Below, piece by piece: positions 15,890 to 24,615 of a stretch of 64,000 nt of DNA. The position numbers were made by a program, and so were the translations under genes. This DNA is from Nocardiopsis sp. N85. Its GTDB lineage: Bacteria; Actinomycetota; Actinomycetes; Streptosporangiales; Streptosporangiaceae. Position 1 is the stretch's first letter. Each line of letters starts with the position of its first letter. Under the pieces are notes generated by a model. It had not been told where the DNA came from. It searched no databases and saw only the letters and a program-made list of their open reading frames with translations. The stretch spans positions 1-64,000 of the forward strand of contig NZ_JARBUT010000020.1 in assembly GCF_028882275.1 (NCBI RefSeq). Direction: 5' to 3'.

Positions 15890-17542
15890 ATGAGCAAGAC
15901 AACGCAGGCTCCCAAGGCGCTACGCGGCGTCGGAAACTTCATCGACGACCGCTTCCACGTGGCCAAGATGGGCGAGAAGAACCTTCGCAAGGTCTTCCCG
16001 AACCACTGGTCGTTCATGCTGGGCGAGATCGCGCTCTACTCGTTCATCATCCTGCTCGTCACGGGTGTCTTCCTCACGCTCTGGTTCAAGCCGAGCATGA
16101 TGGAGGTCGTCTACGACGGGCCCTACGAGCGTCTCAACGGTGTCGTGATGTCGGAGGCCTACGCCTCGACACTGCACATCGACTTCGCGGTGCGCGGTGG
16201 GTTCCTGGTCCGCCAGATCCACCACTGGGCCGCGCTGATCTTCGTCGCGGCACTCGTCGTGCACATGCTCCGGGTGTTCTTCACCGGCGCCTTCCGCAAG
16301 CCGCGCGAGATCAACTGGCTGATCGGTGTCTCGATCTTCGTCCTGGCGATGCTCGAAGGCCTCTTCGGCTACTCGCTGCCGGACGACCTGCCCTCCGGCA
16401 TGGGCGTCCGCATCCTCCAGGGCGTGATGCTCGCGCTGCCGCTGGTCGGCACGTACATCTCGATGTTCCTGTTCGGCGGGGAGTTCCCCGGCGAGGACAT
16501 CATCACGCGCCTGTACATGCTGCACGTGTTGGCGATCCCGGCGCTGCTGCTGGGTCTGATCGTCGCGCACTTCATGATCCTGTGGCACCAGAAGCACACC
16601 CAGTACCCGGGACCGGGGCGAACGGACAAGACCGTGGTGGGAACCCCGATGTTCCCCGGCTTCGCGGTCAAGGCCGGCGGATTCTTCTTCTTCACGTTCG
16701 CCGTGATCGCGGGCCTGAGCGCTTTCGTGCAGGTCAACCCGATCCACCTGTTCGGTCCGTTCACCCCGACGTCCATCACCTCCGGGCTCCAGCCCGACTG
16801 GTACATGGGCTTCATGGAGGGGTCGCTGCGGATCTTCCCGAACACGCTCGACTTCCAGATCTTCGGGTACGCCGTTCCGATCGGTGTGCTGGTGCCGGGT
16901 CTCATCGTTCCGGGCATCATCTTCGGTGGCCTGGGGGCGTGGCCGTTCATCGAGCAGTGGATCACCGGTGACAAGCGGGCGCACAACGTGGCCGACCGGC
17001 CGCGCAACGCCCCGGTCCGCACCGGTGTCGGCGTCGCGGGCATCACCTTCTACGGGGTCCTGTGGCTGGCCGGGTCGAACGACATCCTCTCGGAGACCTT
17101 CTCGATCAACCTGTACCTGACCACGTACATCTTCCGTGTGCTGGCCATCGTCGGGCCGATCCTCGCCTTCATCATCACCAAGCGCATCTGCCTGGGGCTC
17201 CAGCGCCGTGACCGGGAGACCCTGGAGCACGGCTACGAGAGCGGCATCATCCGGCAGCTGCCCAGTGGTGAGTTCATCGAGGTCCACAAGCGCAACTCTC
17301 ACGAGACCATCGAGGTGCTGGCGTCCAAGCCGACCATCACCTCCACGGCGCTCACCGAGGAGCAGGTGGACGACAAGGGCGTGGAGAACCCCGAGGGCCG
17401 CAAGCCCAAGGGACGCCTCCGTCGGGCCCTGGCCGAGTGGTACACGAAGGACAACGTGTCGGTGGAGGGGGTGCGGCCGCACAGCGGTCACCACCTGCAC
17501 CACTCGGACGAGGCACTGAAGGAGCACACCTCCTCCCACTAG
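15890..17542 (+). CDS. qcrB: Cytochrome bc1 complex cytochrome b subunit
   Basis: Integral dihaem cytochrome b that holds the quinol-oxidation and quinone-reduction sites. Recognisable parts are HHWAALIFVAALVVHMLRVF with haem ligands, GYSLPDDLPSG near the Qo site, and ILWHQKHTQYPGPGR in the loop after helix IV. The C-terminal extension of about 110 hydrophilic residues (ending ALKEHTSSH) is typical of the actinobacterial 540-550-residue form. ATG 15890 is 3 nt after the qcrA stop. A terminator 38 nt downstream closes the operon. QcrB is the known target of imidazopyridine inhibitors in mycobacteria. Confidence 0.97.
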   Translation: MSKTTQAPKALRGVGNFIDDRFHVAKMGEKNLRKVFPNHWSFMLGEIALYSFIILLVTGVFLTLWFKPSMMEVVYDGPYERLNGVVMSEAYASTLHIDFAVRGGFLVRQIHHWAALIFVAALVVHMLRVFFTGAFRKPREINWLIGVSIFVLAMLEGLFGYSLPDDLPSGMGVRILQGVMLALPLVGTYISMFLFGGEFPGEDIITRLYMLHVLAIPALLLGLIVAHFMILWHQKHTQYPGPGRTDKTVVGTPMFPGFAVKAGGFFFFTFAVIAGLSAFVQVNPIHLFGPFTPTSITSGLQPDWYMGFMEGSLRIFPNTLDFQIFGYAVPIGVLVPGLIVPGIIFGGLGAWPFIEQWITGDKRAHNVADRPRNAPVRTGVGVAGITFYGVLWLAGSNDILSETFSINLYLTTYIFRVLAIVGPILAFIITKRICLGLQRRDRETLEHGYESGIIRQLPSGEFIEVHKRNSHETIEVLASKPTITSTALTEEQVDDKGVENPEGRKPKGRLRRALAEWYTKDNVSVEGVRPHSGHHLHHSDEALKEHTSSH

Positions 17543-17579
17543 AGGGGCGTGGATCCGGTAGCAACCGTTTCACCCCGAG

Positions 17580-17606
17580 GGGACCCGGCCGAGAGCCGGG
17601 TCCCTT
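17580..17606 (+). terminator. Terminator of ctaE-qcrCAB
   Basis: A 10-bp stem GGGACCCGGC/GCCGGGTCCC with loop CGAGA is followed by TT. Confidence 0.8.
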
Positions 17607-18180
17607 CGTCGTTCCCGGAAGGTCGGGCCCGCCCCCGGGGCCGGGAGGCCGGACCTGCTCCGCCGTGTCCTCGGACCGTGGTCCCGCGGTGGGAATCCGG
17701 GTTCCCACCGCGAGGGCGCCGACGGTGGGACCCGGGAGGGCCGTGTGAGGGTCCTGGGGCGTGTCGCGGGGCTTCGCGCCGCATCGGGCGCCCGACCCCG
17801 GGGGTGAGGCCCTCACCGGCCACTACGCGCGCCCGGGGCCCCGTTGGGTGCGGCCGGGGCCGGCCGAGGTCGTGAACCGCGGCTCCAGCGAGGGGTGGTG
17901 ACCCGTGGCGGGTGGGGGCGGACCCCGAGTGGGCGGGGTCGGATCGTTCGGCCCGGTCGGTCGATGCGCGCAGCCCTGCGAGGCTTCGGGCGAAGGGGCG
18001 TCCCTCGCGGCTTCGCACGGGATCGGATCGTTCGGCCCGGTCAGGGGCGTGATCCGTGCTCGGGGAGCGGTACGGGGGGCGACCGTCCGGGGCGGACGGG
18101 GGTCCATCCCTCGGTGCGGGGCCCCTGGGAGAGACGGGACCGCCGGGGAGTCCGGTATGTCGGAGGTTTCGGCGGAACCG
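17607..18180. other. GC-rich gene-free stretch with hairpin and direct repeat
   Basis: No convincing gene on either strand. It holds an 11-bp perfect hairpin at 17685-17712 (CGCGGTGGGAA with TTCCCACCGCG). It also holds a 20-bp direct repeat, TCGGATCGTTCGGCCCGGTC, at 17939-17958 and 18023-18042. Its role is unknown. Confidence 0.5.
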
Positions 18181-18213
18181 AAAAGCCGGTCCTCCTGGAG
18201 AGGAGGACCGGCT
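18181..18213 (-). terminator. Terminator of the acyl-CoA ligase gene
   Basis: A 13-bp perfect stem (AGCCGGTCCTCCT with AGGAGGACCGGCT, 4-nt loop) is followed on the minus strand by TTTT, 16 nt past the gene's stop. Confidence 0.85.
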
Positions 18214-18228
18214 CGTCAGAGGGGGAGA

Positions 18229-20022
18229 TCAGACCGAGTAGATCTCCTCGATCTCCTTGCTCCACTCCTTGTTGACCACGTGGCGCTTCACCTTGAGGGA
18301 GGCGGTCATCTGGCCGCTCTCCTCGGTGAAGTCCGAGGGCAGGATCTTGAACTTCTTGATCGCCTCGGCCTTGGACACGGCCTGGTTGGCGTGGTCGACC
18401 GCCTCCTGGATCGCCGAGACCAGGTCCGGGTCCTCGGTCAGCTCGGGGATGCCGCCGGTCTTCTTGTTGGCGTCCTTCCACTGCTCGAAGGACTCGGGGT
18501 CGATCGTGATCAGGGCCGCGATGAACTTGCGGTTGTCGCCGACCACCATGCACTGGCTCACCAGGGCGTTGGCGCGGATGCGGTCTTCGAGCACGGCCGG
18601 TGCCACGTTCTTGCCGCCCGCGGTGACGATGATCTCCTTCTTGCGGCCGGTGATGCTGAGGAAACCGTCGTCGTCGAGCGAACCGAGGTCGCCGCTGCGG
18701 TAGAAGCCGTCCTCGGTGAAGGCCTCCTTGGTGGCCTTCTCGTTGTTCCAGTAGCCCGCCATGATGTGGTCGCCCTTGAGGAGGACCTCTCCGTCCTCGG
18801 CGATGCGGATGGTGGTGCCCGGCATCGGCTGGCCGACGCTGCCGATCTTGTTGAACTCCGGGCTGTTCACCGAGGTCGGCGCGGTGCTCTCGGTGAGGCC
18901 GTAGCCCTCGATGATGGTGAAGCCGATACCGCGGAAGAAGTGGCCCAGGCGGGCGCCCAGCGCGGAACCGCCGGAGACGGCGTAATCGGCGTTGCCGCCC
19001 AGCGCCGCGAGGAGCTTGCCGTAGACCAGCTTGCCGAAGAGGGCGTGCTTGAGCTTCAGGGTGAGGGGGATGCGGCCCGTCGCGAGCGCCTGGCTGTAGG
19101 CGATGGCGGTGTCGGCCGCCGCGGCGAAGATCTTGCCCTTGCCGGCGGCGGTGGCCTTCTGCTCGGCCTTGGTGTACACCTTCTCGAACACGCGGGGCAC
19201 CGCGAGCAGGAAGGTCGGCTTGAACACCGAGAACTGCTCGATGAGGTCGGGCCCGGTGGACGGGTAGTGGCCGATGGTGGCCTTGGCCTCGATGACCATG
19301 ACCTGCACGAAGCGGGCGAAGACGTGGGCCAGCGGCAGGAAGAGGAGGGTGGAGGGGTTCTCCTTGCCGCGCAGGACCTGCTTGGCCGGCCCCTCCAGCG
19401 CGCTGTGCGCGATGAACAGGAAGTTGCGGTGGGTCAGCACGCAACCCTTGGGGCGCCCGGTGGTGCCGGAGGTGTAGATGAGGGTGGCGGTGTCGTCGGC
19501 CTTGGCGGCGGTACGACGCTCCTCCAGGTCGGTGACCTCGGCGCCGGCCTCACGGAGCGCGGTGAACTCCGGACCCTCGAAGCGCCAGATCTCCTTGAGT
19601 TCCGGGGTCTTCTCACGGATGGACTCGACACGCTCCGCGTGGGCGGCGCTCTCGACGAAGATCGCCTTGGCGGAGGAGTCGGAGAGGATCCACTCGATCT
19701 GCTCGGCGGAGGAGGTCTCGTAGATCGGGACGGTGACCGCCCCGATGGACCAGATCGCGTAGTCGATCACGGTCCACTCGTAGCGGGTGCGCGACAGCAG
19801 GGCGACGCGGTCGCCGTGCTCGATGCCTGCGTTGATCAAGGCCTTGGCGTACGCGGCGACCTCGCCGTGCAGCTCCGCGACGGTGATGTCGCGCCACTGG
19901 CCGGCCTCCTGGCGGCGGGCTGCGACGGCGTTCGGCTCACTGGCGGCGCGCGCGTAGAGCGTGTCGGTCAGCCGCGCGTCGTCGGAGATCTCAGCCTTAG
20001 CGGGAGAGCTGTATTCGCGCAC
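18229..20022 (-). CDS. Long-chain fatty-acid-CoA ligase (FadD15 type)
   Basis: Activates long-chain fatty acids to acyl-CoA by way of an acyl-adenylate. The 597-residue ANL enzyme shows the P-loop TLIYTSGTTGRPKG, the linker region FRGIGFTIIEGYGLTE, the SGDLGSLDDDGFLSITGRKKE hinge split by its Asp, and a C-terminal Lys within SLKVKRHVV. GTG 20022 is chosen because AGGAG lies 6 nt upstream. The gene stands alone with its own terminator. An inverted repeat overlaps its promoter. The family resembles Mtb FadD15 and Streptomyces SCO2131 (recalled). Confidence 0.92.
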   Translation of the reverse strand: MREYSSPAKAEISDDARLTDTLYARAASEPNAVAARRQEAGQWRDITVAELHGEVAAYAKALINAGIEHGDRVALLSRTRYEWTVIDYAIWSIGAVTVPIYETSSAEQIEWILSDSSAKAIFVESAAHAERVESIREKTPELKEIWRFEGPEFTALREAGAEVTDLEERRTAAKADDTATLIYTSGTTGRPKGCVLTHRNFLFIAHSALEGPAKQVLRGKENPSTLLFLPLAHVFARFVQVMVIEAKATIGHYPSTGPDLIEQFSVFKPTFLLAVPRVFEKVYTKAEQKATAAGKGKIFAAAADTAIAYSQALATGRIPLTLKLKHALFGKLVYGKLLAALGGNADYAVSGGSALGARLGHFFRGIGFTIIEGYGLTESTAPTSVNSPEFNKIGSVGQPMPGTTIRIAEDGEVLLKGDHIMAGYWNNEKATKEAFTEDGFYRSGDLGSLDDDGFLSITGRKKEIIVTAGGKNVAPAVLEDRIRANALVSQCMVVGDNRKFIAALITIDPESFEQWKDANKKTGGIPELTEDPDLVSAIQEAVDHANQAVSKAEAIKKFKILPSDFTEESGQMTASLKVKRHVVNKEWSKEIEEIYSV

Positions 20023-20165
20023 GTGATGCTCCTGGACGTGTACGGGTACTGAATGTGTGGGGACGTGACGACGGTAACAACACAAGGCTACTGATGAGTA
20101 GAACGTGTTGCCGTTCGGTATCCAACGGTGATCCGGAGTTGACCGGCCGACCTGGGGCGACGCGA

Positions 20166-20196
20166 ACTATACGCCCGACATGTGCTTCGTGCACAT
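20166..20196 (-). promoter_or_regulatory. Acyl-CoA ligase promoter with overlapping inverted repeat
   Basis: On the minus strand TATAGT (20166-20171) is a good -10. The inverted repeat ATGTGC-N5-GCACAT (20180-20196) covers the expected -35 position, as a repressor site would. The leader is about 140 nt. Confidence 0.5.
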
Positions 20197-20274
20197 CAGG
20201 TTAACTTCGTCCGCTTTGCTCGCAACGTTCAACACTCCCTCGCCCATCCCTGGTTCTCCCCTGATCCTTCCCCG

Positions 20275-20309
20275 GGAGACGTCTCCTCGGGCTCCGCGTT
20301 GGCTAACGT
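20275..20309 (+). promoter_or_regulatory. Promoter and 12-bp palindrome before the gene at 20344
   Basis: GGAGACGTCTCC (20275-20286) is a perfect palindrome covering the -35 position. TAACGT (20304-20309) is the likely -10, 17 bp further on. Confidence 0.45.
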
Positions 20310-20343
20310 GAAGCGGGAATCAGCCCGTTCAGAGGAGGACCTG

Positions 20344-20739
20344 ATGGCGGAGAACACCGGTCGTGGCACCGATGACATCATCGACGACGCCCTGAGATTG
20401 GTCGACGGACTCCAGCGCAAGTTGTTGATCGCCGGGGTCAAGCGCGGCGTGGGCGCGGTCACCTCTCCTCCCCCCAAGGGGGACGTCTGGGAGGAGGCCG
20501 TCCGGCTGGAGGACCCCGAGCCGCGTCCGGTCCTGGAGGAGGTCTTCGACATCGTCCGCACCTCGGCTCCGGAGATCGCCGGGCACCTCGGCCGGGCCGG
20601 ACTGGGCGTCGTCGACGCGCTGGGCCGCACCTGGGGAGTCGTCGAACGCTCCCTTGAGCGACCGGCCTCCGAGCACGCGCCCGACACCCGTGCCCCGTGG
20701 CGCTCCGAAGACGGGGAACGCCAGGTCACCTCGGGTTAG
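20344..20739 (+). CDS. Conserved hypothetical protein, 131 residues
   Basis: The product opens with a Thr/Asp-rich stretch (GRGTDDIIDDALRLVDGLQR) predicted helical, has a proline break (TSPPPKGDVWEE), then a helix around EEVFDIVRTSAPEIAGHLGR, and a charged disordered tail. No catalytic motif, signal peptide or membrane helix is visible. A strong GAGGAGG lies before ATG 20344. It sits between the divergent acyl-CoA ligase and glucokinase. Streptomyces has a small protein of similar make-up at this locus, possibly DUF5304, but I cannot confirm that. Coding potential is good; function unknown. Confidence 0.65.
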   Translation: MAENTGRGTDDIIDDALRLVDGLQRKLLIAGVKRGVGAVTSPPPKGDVWEEAVRLEDPEPRPVLEEVFDIVRTSAPEIAGHLGRAGLGVVDALGRTWGVVERSLERPASEHAPDTRAPWRSEDGERQVTSG

Positions 20740-20780
20740 TCAGGTGGGGTGTCCAGGGCGTCCCGAGCCTGGTTTAATCG

Positions 20781-20796
20781 AATGGTTTACACCATT
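20781..20796 (+). promoter_or_regulatory. DasR/NagR-like operator upstream of glucokinase
   Basis: AATGGTTTACACCATT matches 10 of 12 core positions of the GntR/HutC operator TGGTCTAGACCA. The TTTACA inside could serve as a -35. The glucokinase start is about 70 bp downstream. Confidence 0.5.
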
Positions 20797-20868
20797 TGAA
20801 AAGACCCATGCCATGGGCCTGGCTACTTATGTCAGAGTTCGGGCGTAAGTGAGAAGGAGTCGCCCCTC

Positions 20869-21813
20869 ATGCTGACCATCGGAGTGGACATCGGCGGGAC
20901 CAAGGTCGCCGCCGGGGTGGTCGACCACAACGGGCGAATCCTGGACCGGGTCAAGTACCCCACCCCCGCCAACGACCCCCGCGGACTGGCCGACGTCGTC
21001 GCCAAGGCCGTCGAGGAGCTGCGCGGCCGTCGGCACGGCGTCGTGCAGGCCGTCGGCGTGGGCGTCGCCGGGTTCGTGGACGAGGACCGGGCCACCGTGC
21101 AGATCGCCGTCAACCTGGGCCTGCGCGACGACCCCCTCAAGGAGCGGATCCAGCAACGGGTGGGTCTGCCCGTCGTCATCGAGAACGACGCCAACGCCGC
21201 GGCGTGGGCCGAGGCCCGCTTCGGCGCCGGACGGGGCAGCGATCACATCGTCTGCGTCACCCTCGGCACCGGTATCGGCGGCGGCCTGGTCATCGGCGGC
21301 CGGCTGCACCGGGGCCGCTTCGGCGTCGCGGCCGAGGTCGGCCACTACCGCGTGGTGCCCCACGGCCGTCGTTGCGCCTGCGGCAACCACGGCTGCTGGG
21401 AGCAGTACGCCAGCGGTCGCGCCCTGGTGGCCGCGGGCCAGGACCTGGCCCGTACCGACCCGGTGGCGGCCGAGCGGATGCTCAAGCTCGCCGGCGGCGT
21501 CGTCGAGCAGATCGAGGGCCACATCATCACCCAGGCCGCGATGGAGGGTGACGAGGGCGCCCTGACGTGCTTCCGCACCATCGGGGAGTGGGCCGGGGTC
21601 GGCCTGGCCGACCTGGCCGCGATCCTGGACCCGGAGTGCTTCGTCCTCGGCGGCGGTGTCTCCGACGCCGGTTCGATCCTGCTGGAGCCGGTCCGCGACG
21701 CCTTCGCCCGCAACGTCTCGGGTCGCCCCGGTCGCCGGTTGGCCGAGATCCGTCTGGCCGAGCTCGGCGGTGAGGCCGGCATCGTCGGCGCCGGGGACCT
21801 GACCCGTCACTGA
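20869..21813 (+). CDS. glkA: ROK-family glucokinase
   Basis: Phosphorylates glucose with ATP to glucose-6-phosphate. The 314-residue product starts with the phosphate motif GVDIGGTKVAAGVVD and has the sugar-binding ENDANAAAWAE with its catalytic Asp. Zinc ligands follow in HYRVVPHGRRCACGNHGCWE, and the C-terminal adenosine motif is FVLGGGVSDAG. There is no HTH domain, so it is an enzyme and not a ROK regulator. AAGGAG lies 9 nt before ATG 20869. In Streptomyces the equivalent GlkA also mediates carbon catabolite repression. The operator upstream hints at control by a DasR-like regulator. Confidence 0.95.
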   Translation: MLTIGVDIGGTKVAAGVVDHNGRILDRVKYPTPANDPRGLADVVAKAVEELRGRRHGVVQAVGVGVAGFVDEDRATVQIAVNLGLRDDPLKERIQQRVGLPVVIENDANAAAWAEARFGAGRGSDHIVCVTLGTGIGGGLVIGGRLHRGRFGVAAEVGHYRVVPHGRRCACGNHGCWEQYASGRALVAAGQDLARTDPVAAERMLKLAGGVVEQIEGHIITQAAMEGDEGALTCFRTIGEWAGVGLADLAAILDPECFVLGGGVSDAGSILLEPVRDAFARNVSGRPGRRLAEIRLAELGGEAGIVGAGDLTRH

Positions 21814-21818
21814 CATAC

Positions 21819-21857
21819 GCGAACGGCCTCGGTGCTCCGCGCACCGAGGCCGTTCGC
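21819..21857. terminator. Bidirectional terminator between glkA and plsC
   Basis: A perfect 17-bp stem (21819-21835 with 21841-21857) and 5-nt loop TCCGC lie between convergent genes. Confidence 0.9.
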
Positions 21858-21863
21858 ACGTCC

Positions 21864-22676
21864 TTACTCGGAGGCCTGCCTCCTCGCGGCCTTCTTCTCC
21901 GCCCGGCCGGCCCGACGCTCCTCCTTGCGGCGCGTCCTCTCCGCGCGACGACGCTCCTTGTCGTCGGCGTTCTGCTCCTTGCGCGCCTCGCGCGCCTCCT
22001 CTTCGAGCTCCGCCTTGACCGCCTGGGCGTACCGGTCCACGTACTCCTGACCGGACAGCTCCATGAGCGCGTACATGATCTCGTCGGTGACGGCGCGCAG
22101 GACCCGCTGGTCCTTCTCCATGCCGTAGTAGCGGGAGAAGTCCAGGGCCTTGCCGAACTTCACCTGGGGCCGGATGCCCAACTTGGGCACGGTCCGCCCC
22201 GGCGGCATGATCTTGTCCGCGTTGATCATCGCCATCGGCACGACCGGTACCCGCGCCTCCAGCGCGATCCGGGCCACCCCGGTGCGCCCCCGGTACAGCT
22301 TGCCGTCGGGGGACCGCGTGCCCTCGGGGTAGATGCCGAGCAGCTCGCCGCGCTTGAGCACCTTCAGTCCGGTGCGCAGCGCCGCCTCACTGGCCTTGCC
22401 CCCGGAGCGGTCGATGGGGATCTGTCCCACGCCGGAGAAGAAGGCCCTGCTGGCCAGGCCCTTGACGCCGGTCCCGGTGAAGTACTCCGACTTGGCCAGG
22501 AACGTGATCCTGCGCGGCAGCGGAAGCGGGCCGAAGAAGTGGTCGGAGAAGGACAGGTGGTTGCCCACCATGAGGGCCGGGCCACGGCGCGGCACGTTCT
22601 CCACACCCTCGGCGCGGGGTTGCCACAGCACGGCCAGGATCGGCCCCAGAATCGCCTTGACCACCCAGTAGAACAT
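21864..22676 (-). CDS. 1-acylglycerol-3-phosphate acyltransferase (PlsC family)
   Basis: Membrane-associated acyltransferase for phosphatidic acid synthesis. The HX4D motif is NHLSFSD and the substrate motif is YPEGTRSPDG; further family blocks are GQIPIDRSGG and VPVVPMAMIN. An N-terminal hydrophobic segment (residues 1-18) anchors it. The last 60 residues form an unusual Lys/Arg/Glu-rich helix (EEEAREARKEQ to KKAARRQ), probably a coiled coil or membrane-surface helix. GAAGAG directly precedes ATG 22676, which is close for a ribosome site. It converges on glkA. Confidence 0.88.
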   Translation of the reverse strand: MFYWVVKAILGPILAVLWQPRAEGVENVPRRGPALMVGNHLSFSDHFFGPLPLPRRITFLAKSEYFTGTGVKGLASRAFFSGVGQIPIDRSGGKASEAALRTGLKVLKRGELLGIYPEGTRSPDGKLYRGRTGVARIALEARVPVVPMAMINADKIMPPGRTVPKLGIRPQVKFGKALDFSRYYGMEKDQRVLRAVTDEIMYALMELSGQEYVDRYAQAVKAELEEEAREARKEQNADDKERRRAERTRRKEERRAGRAEKKAARRQASE

Positions 22677-22924
22677 CTCTTCGGATCACCCCTGCACACG
22701 CGGGGAGCCTCCGGGCAGGGTCTGCCGCGTCTCACTGTCCCGCTCGGCCAGCACTGCGACGAGGATACTCAGTCCACGGCACGTGATGCGCGACACCCCT
22801 CTTCCGGTACGAGAACGGAACATGGGGGCCACCCATGACAAACGGTCCGCCGAACGGTTAGCCTCACGCCTGTGAAGCCGGGGTGACCGCCGCGGCGCCG
22901 TACGCGTTCCCTGGGGGCAGTTCC

Positions 22925-23728
22925 GTGAGACCGACCGACGATACCGTTCTGATCCCCGGTGCGGAACCCTTCAGCCACCGGGGATCCGATGTCGGCGTCC
23001 TCCTGTGCCACGGATTCACCGGTTCCCCGCGCTCCATGCGCCCCTGGGCCGATCACCTGGCCGCCGCGGGGCTCAGCGTCGAGCTGCCCCTGCTGCCCGG
23101 GCACGGCACCGTCTGGACCGACATGGCGCTCACCACCAGCGACGACTGGTACGCCGAGGTCGAGCGGGCGTTGCTGGACCTGTCCTCGCGCTGCTCCGAG
23201 GTCTTCGTCATGGGCCTGTCCATGGGCGGCGCGCTCTCCCTGAGGCTGGCCCAGGAACACCCCGACCTGGTCCGGGGCGCCGTCCTGGTCAACCCCTCGC
23301 TGGCGATCGAGGACCCGCGACTGCCGGTCATCGCGCCGTTCCGCGGCCTGGTCGCCCGTCTCCTGCCCTTCACCCCCGGTGTGGAGAGCGACATCGCCAA
23401 GGACGACGTCGGTCGAGGTGAGGGGGGATACGACCGGGTGCCGACCGCGGCAGCGGCGACACTCCCGAAGCTGTGGCGCGCGGTTCAGGAGGGCATGTCC
23501 GGTTTGCGTGCGCCGATTCTGGCCTACCGAAGCCCCCAGGACCACGTCGTCGGACCCCGCAGTCTGCGTATGCTCGCTAAGAGAGCGGTCAACACCCGGC
23601 TGACGATCCATCTGCTCCACGACAGCTACCACGTGGCGACCCTCGACCATGACGCCGCCGACATCTTCGACGGAAGCCTCGCCTTCGTGCGGGCCCACGC
23701 CAGAAGCGGGGAAGGAGCCGACCGATGA
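22925..23728 (+). CDS. Carboxylesterase / monoacylglycerol lipase-like hydrolase
   Basis: An alpha/beta hydrolase of 267 residues in the Est30/YvaK family. The oxyanion motif is CHGFTGSP, the nucleophile Ser is in GLSMGGALS, the acid is in YRSPQDHVV and the His in HDSYHVATLD. No signal peptide, so cytosolic. GTG 22925 fits the family start and has GGGGG 8 nt upstream; an in-frame GTG at 22883 would add 14 poor residues. TAGCCT at 22859-22864 is a likely -10. Its stop overlaps the next gene as ATGA. The substrate is not evident. Confidence 0.85.
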   Translation: MRPTDDTVLIPGAEPFSHRGSDVGVLLCHGFTGSPRSMRPWADHLAAAGLSVELPLLPGHGTVWTDMALTTSDDWYAEVERALLDLSSRCSEVFVMGLSMGGALSLRLAQEHPDLVRGAVLVNPSLAIEDPRLPVIAPFRGLVARLLPFTPGVESDIAKDDVGRGEGGYDRVPTAAAATLPKLWRAVQEGMSGLRAPILAYRSPQDHVVGPRSLRMLAKRAVNTRLTIHLLHDSYHVATLDHDAADIFDGSLAFVRAHARSGEGADR

Positions 23729-24612
23729 CACAACGTCGGGGTAACGGCCTGCTCGCCGATACCTACGTGCCCCTGATCCTGCTCGCGCCCTCGCACGCCG
23801 ACCTGATGCTGGAGGCGTTGCGGCGCAGCGGCATCGCGGCCTACGCGGTGCCACTGACCGAGGACGTGCTGGAGCCGCCGGGGGGTGACGTCGAGGACCC
23901 GCCGACCGACCACCTGTACGTCGACGCCGAGGAACGGATCGCCGCCGAACACGTCCTCGGCGCCGAGCTGCCCGACCTGGGGGTGCGCTCAGCGCCGGAA
24001 TCGGAGGGCAGGCGTGAACCCCGCGCGGAGGGCGAGGAGGAGTCCGCCGACCCCGCCGGGGAGCCCCCGGAGTCGGTCATCGGCGGCGACCTGCTGGACG
24101 GGCCGCCCGAGAACGTCGACCCCGACGCGCCTTCGGCCCCCGGTGCCGACGAGGACGACGTGTGGAACGACCTCGTCGCCCGTTTCTACGACGACGACGG
24201 TCCGCCCGCGCGCGGCGCCCTGTGGCCCGACGCCGAGAACGCCGGACCGTCCTCGCCCCCGGACCGGGGGGACGCCTCCCCGTTCGGCGACATCCTCGCC
24301 GGAGACCCCGCCGACGAGGACGACGACGAGGAGGCCCTGCGGCGTGCCGAGGACGAGCTGGAGGGCCACTACGAGCCCCCGCCCCCGCCTCCGCTGCTCC
24401 AGGGCGACCGGCTCGGCATCGCGGCCTGGTTCGGTCTCCTGGGCGGACCCGCCCTGGTGTTCGGCGCCGCCTTCCTGGGCCTGACCCTGCCCAACTGGGC
24501 GATGTTCATGGCGGTCGTGGCGTTCCTGGTCGGTTTCGTCGTGCTCATCCTGCGCATGACCGACAGCAGACCGCCCGGCGACGGCGGTCCCGACAACGGG
24601 GCGGTGGTCTGA
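23725..24612 (+). CDS. DUF2007-like domain protein with two C-terminal membrane helices
   Basis: A 295-residue protein. Residues about 15-75 look like the DUF2007 putative signalling fold (LILLAPSHADLMLEALRRSG, then DHLYVDAEERIAAEHVLG). A long acidic, Pro-rich stretch follows (about 85-225, including DEDDDEEALRRAEDELE and a run of Pro). Then come two helices (about 232-254 and 260-280) and a short tail. It begins inside the stop of the esterase gene (ATGA), so it is translated from the same mRNA. Topology suggests the acidic part is cytosolic. The histidine-kinase gene follows in the same frame, beyond the TGA. Confidence 0.7.
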   Translation: MTQRRGNGLLADTYVPLILLAPSHADLMLEALRRSGIAAYAVPLTEDVLEPPGGDVEDPPTDHLYVDAEERIAAEHVLGAELPDLGVRSAPESEGRREPRAEGEEESADPAGEPPESVIGGDLLDGPPENVDPDAPSAPGADEDDVWNDLVARFYDDDGPPARGALWPDAENAGPSSPPDRGDASPFGDILAGDPADEDDDEEALRRAEDELEGHYEPPPPPPLLQGDRLGIAAWFGLLGGPALVFGAAFLGLTLPNWAMFMAVVAFLVGFVVLILRMTDSRPPGDGGPDNGAVV

Positions 24613-24615
24613 CCC

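Noticed and set aside
17905..20052. Open frame of 715 codons opposite the acyl-CoA ligase gene
   Set aside because: A shadow of the real gene with repetitive Leu/Gly/Val composition. The ligase on the minus strand has every catalytic motif and a ribosome site.
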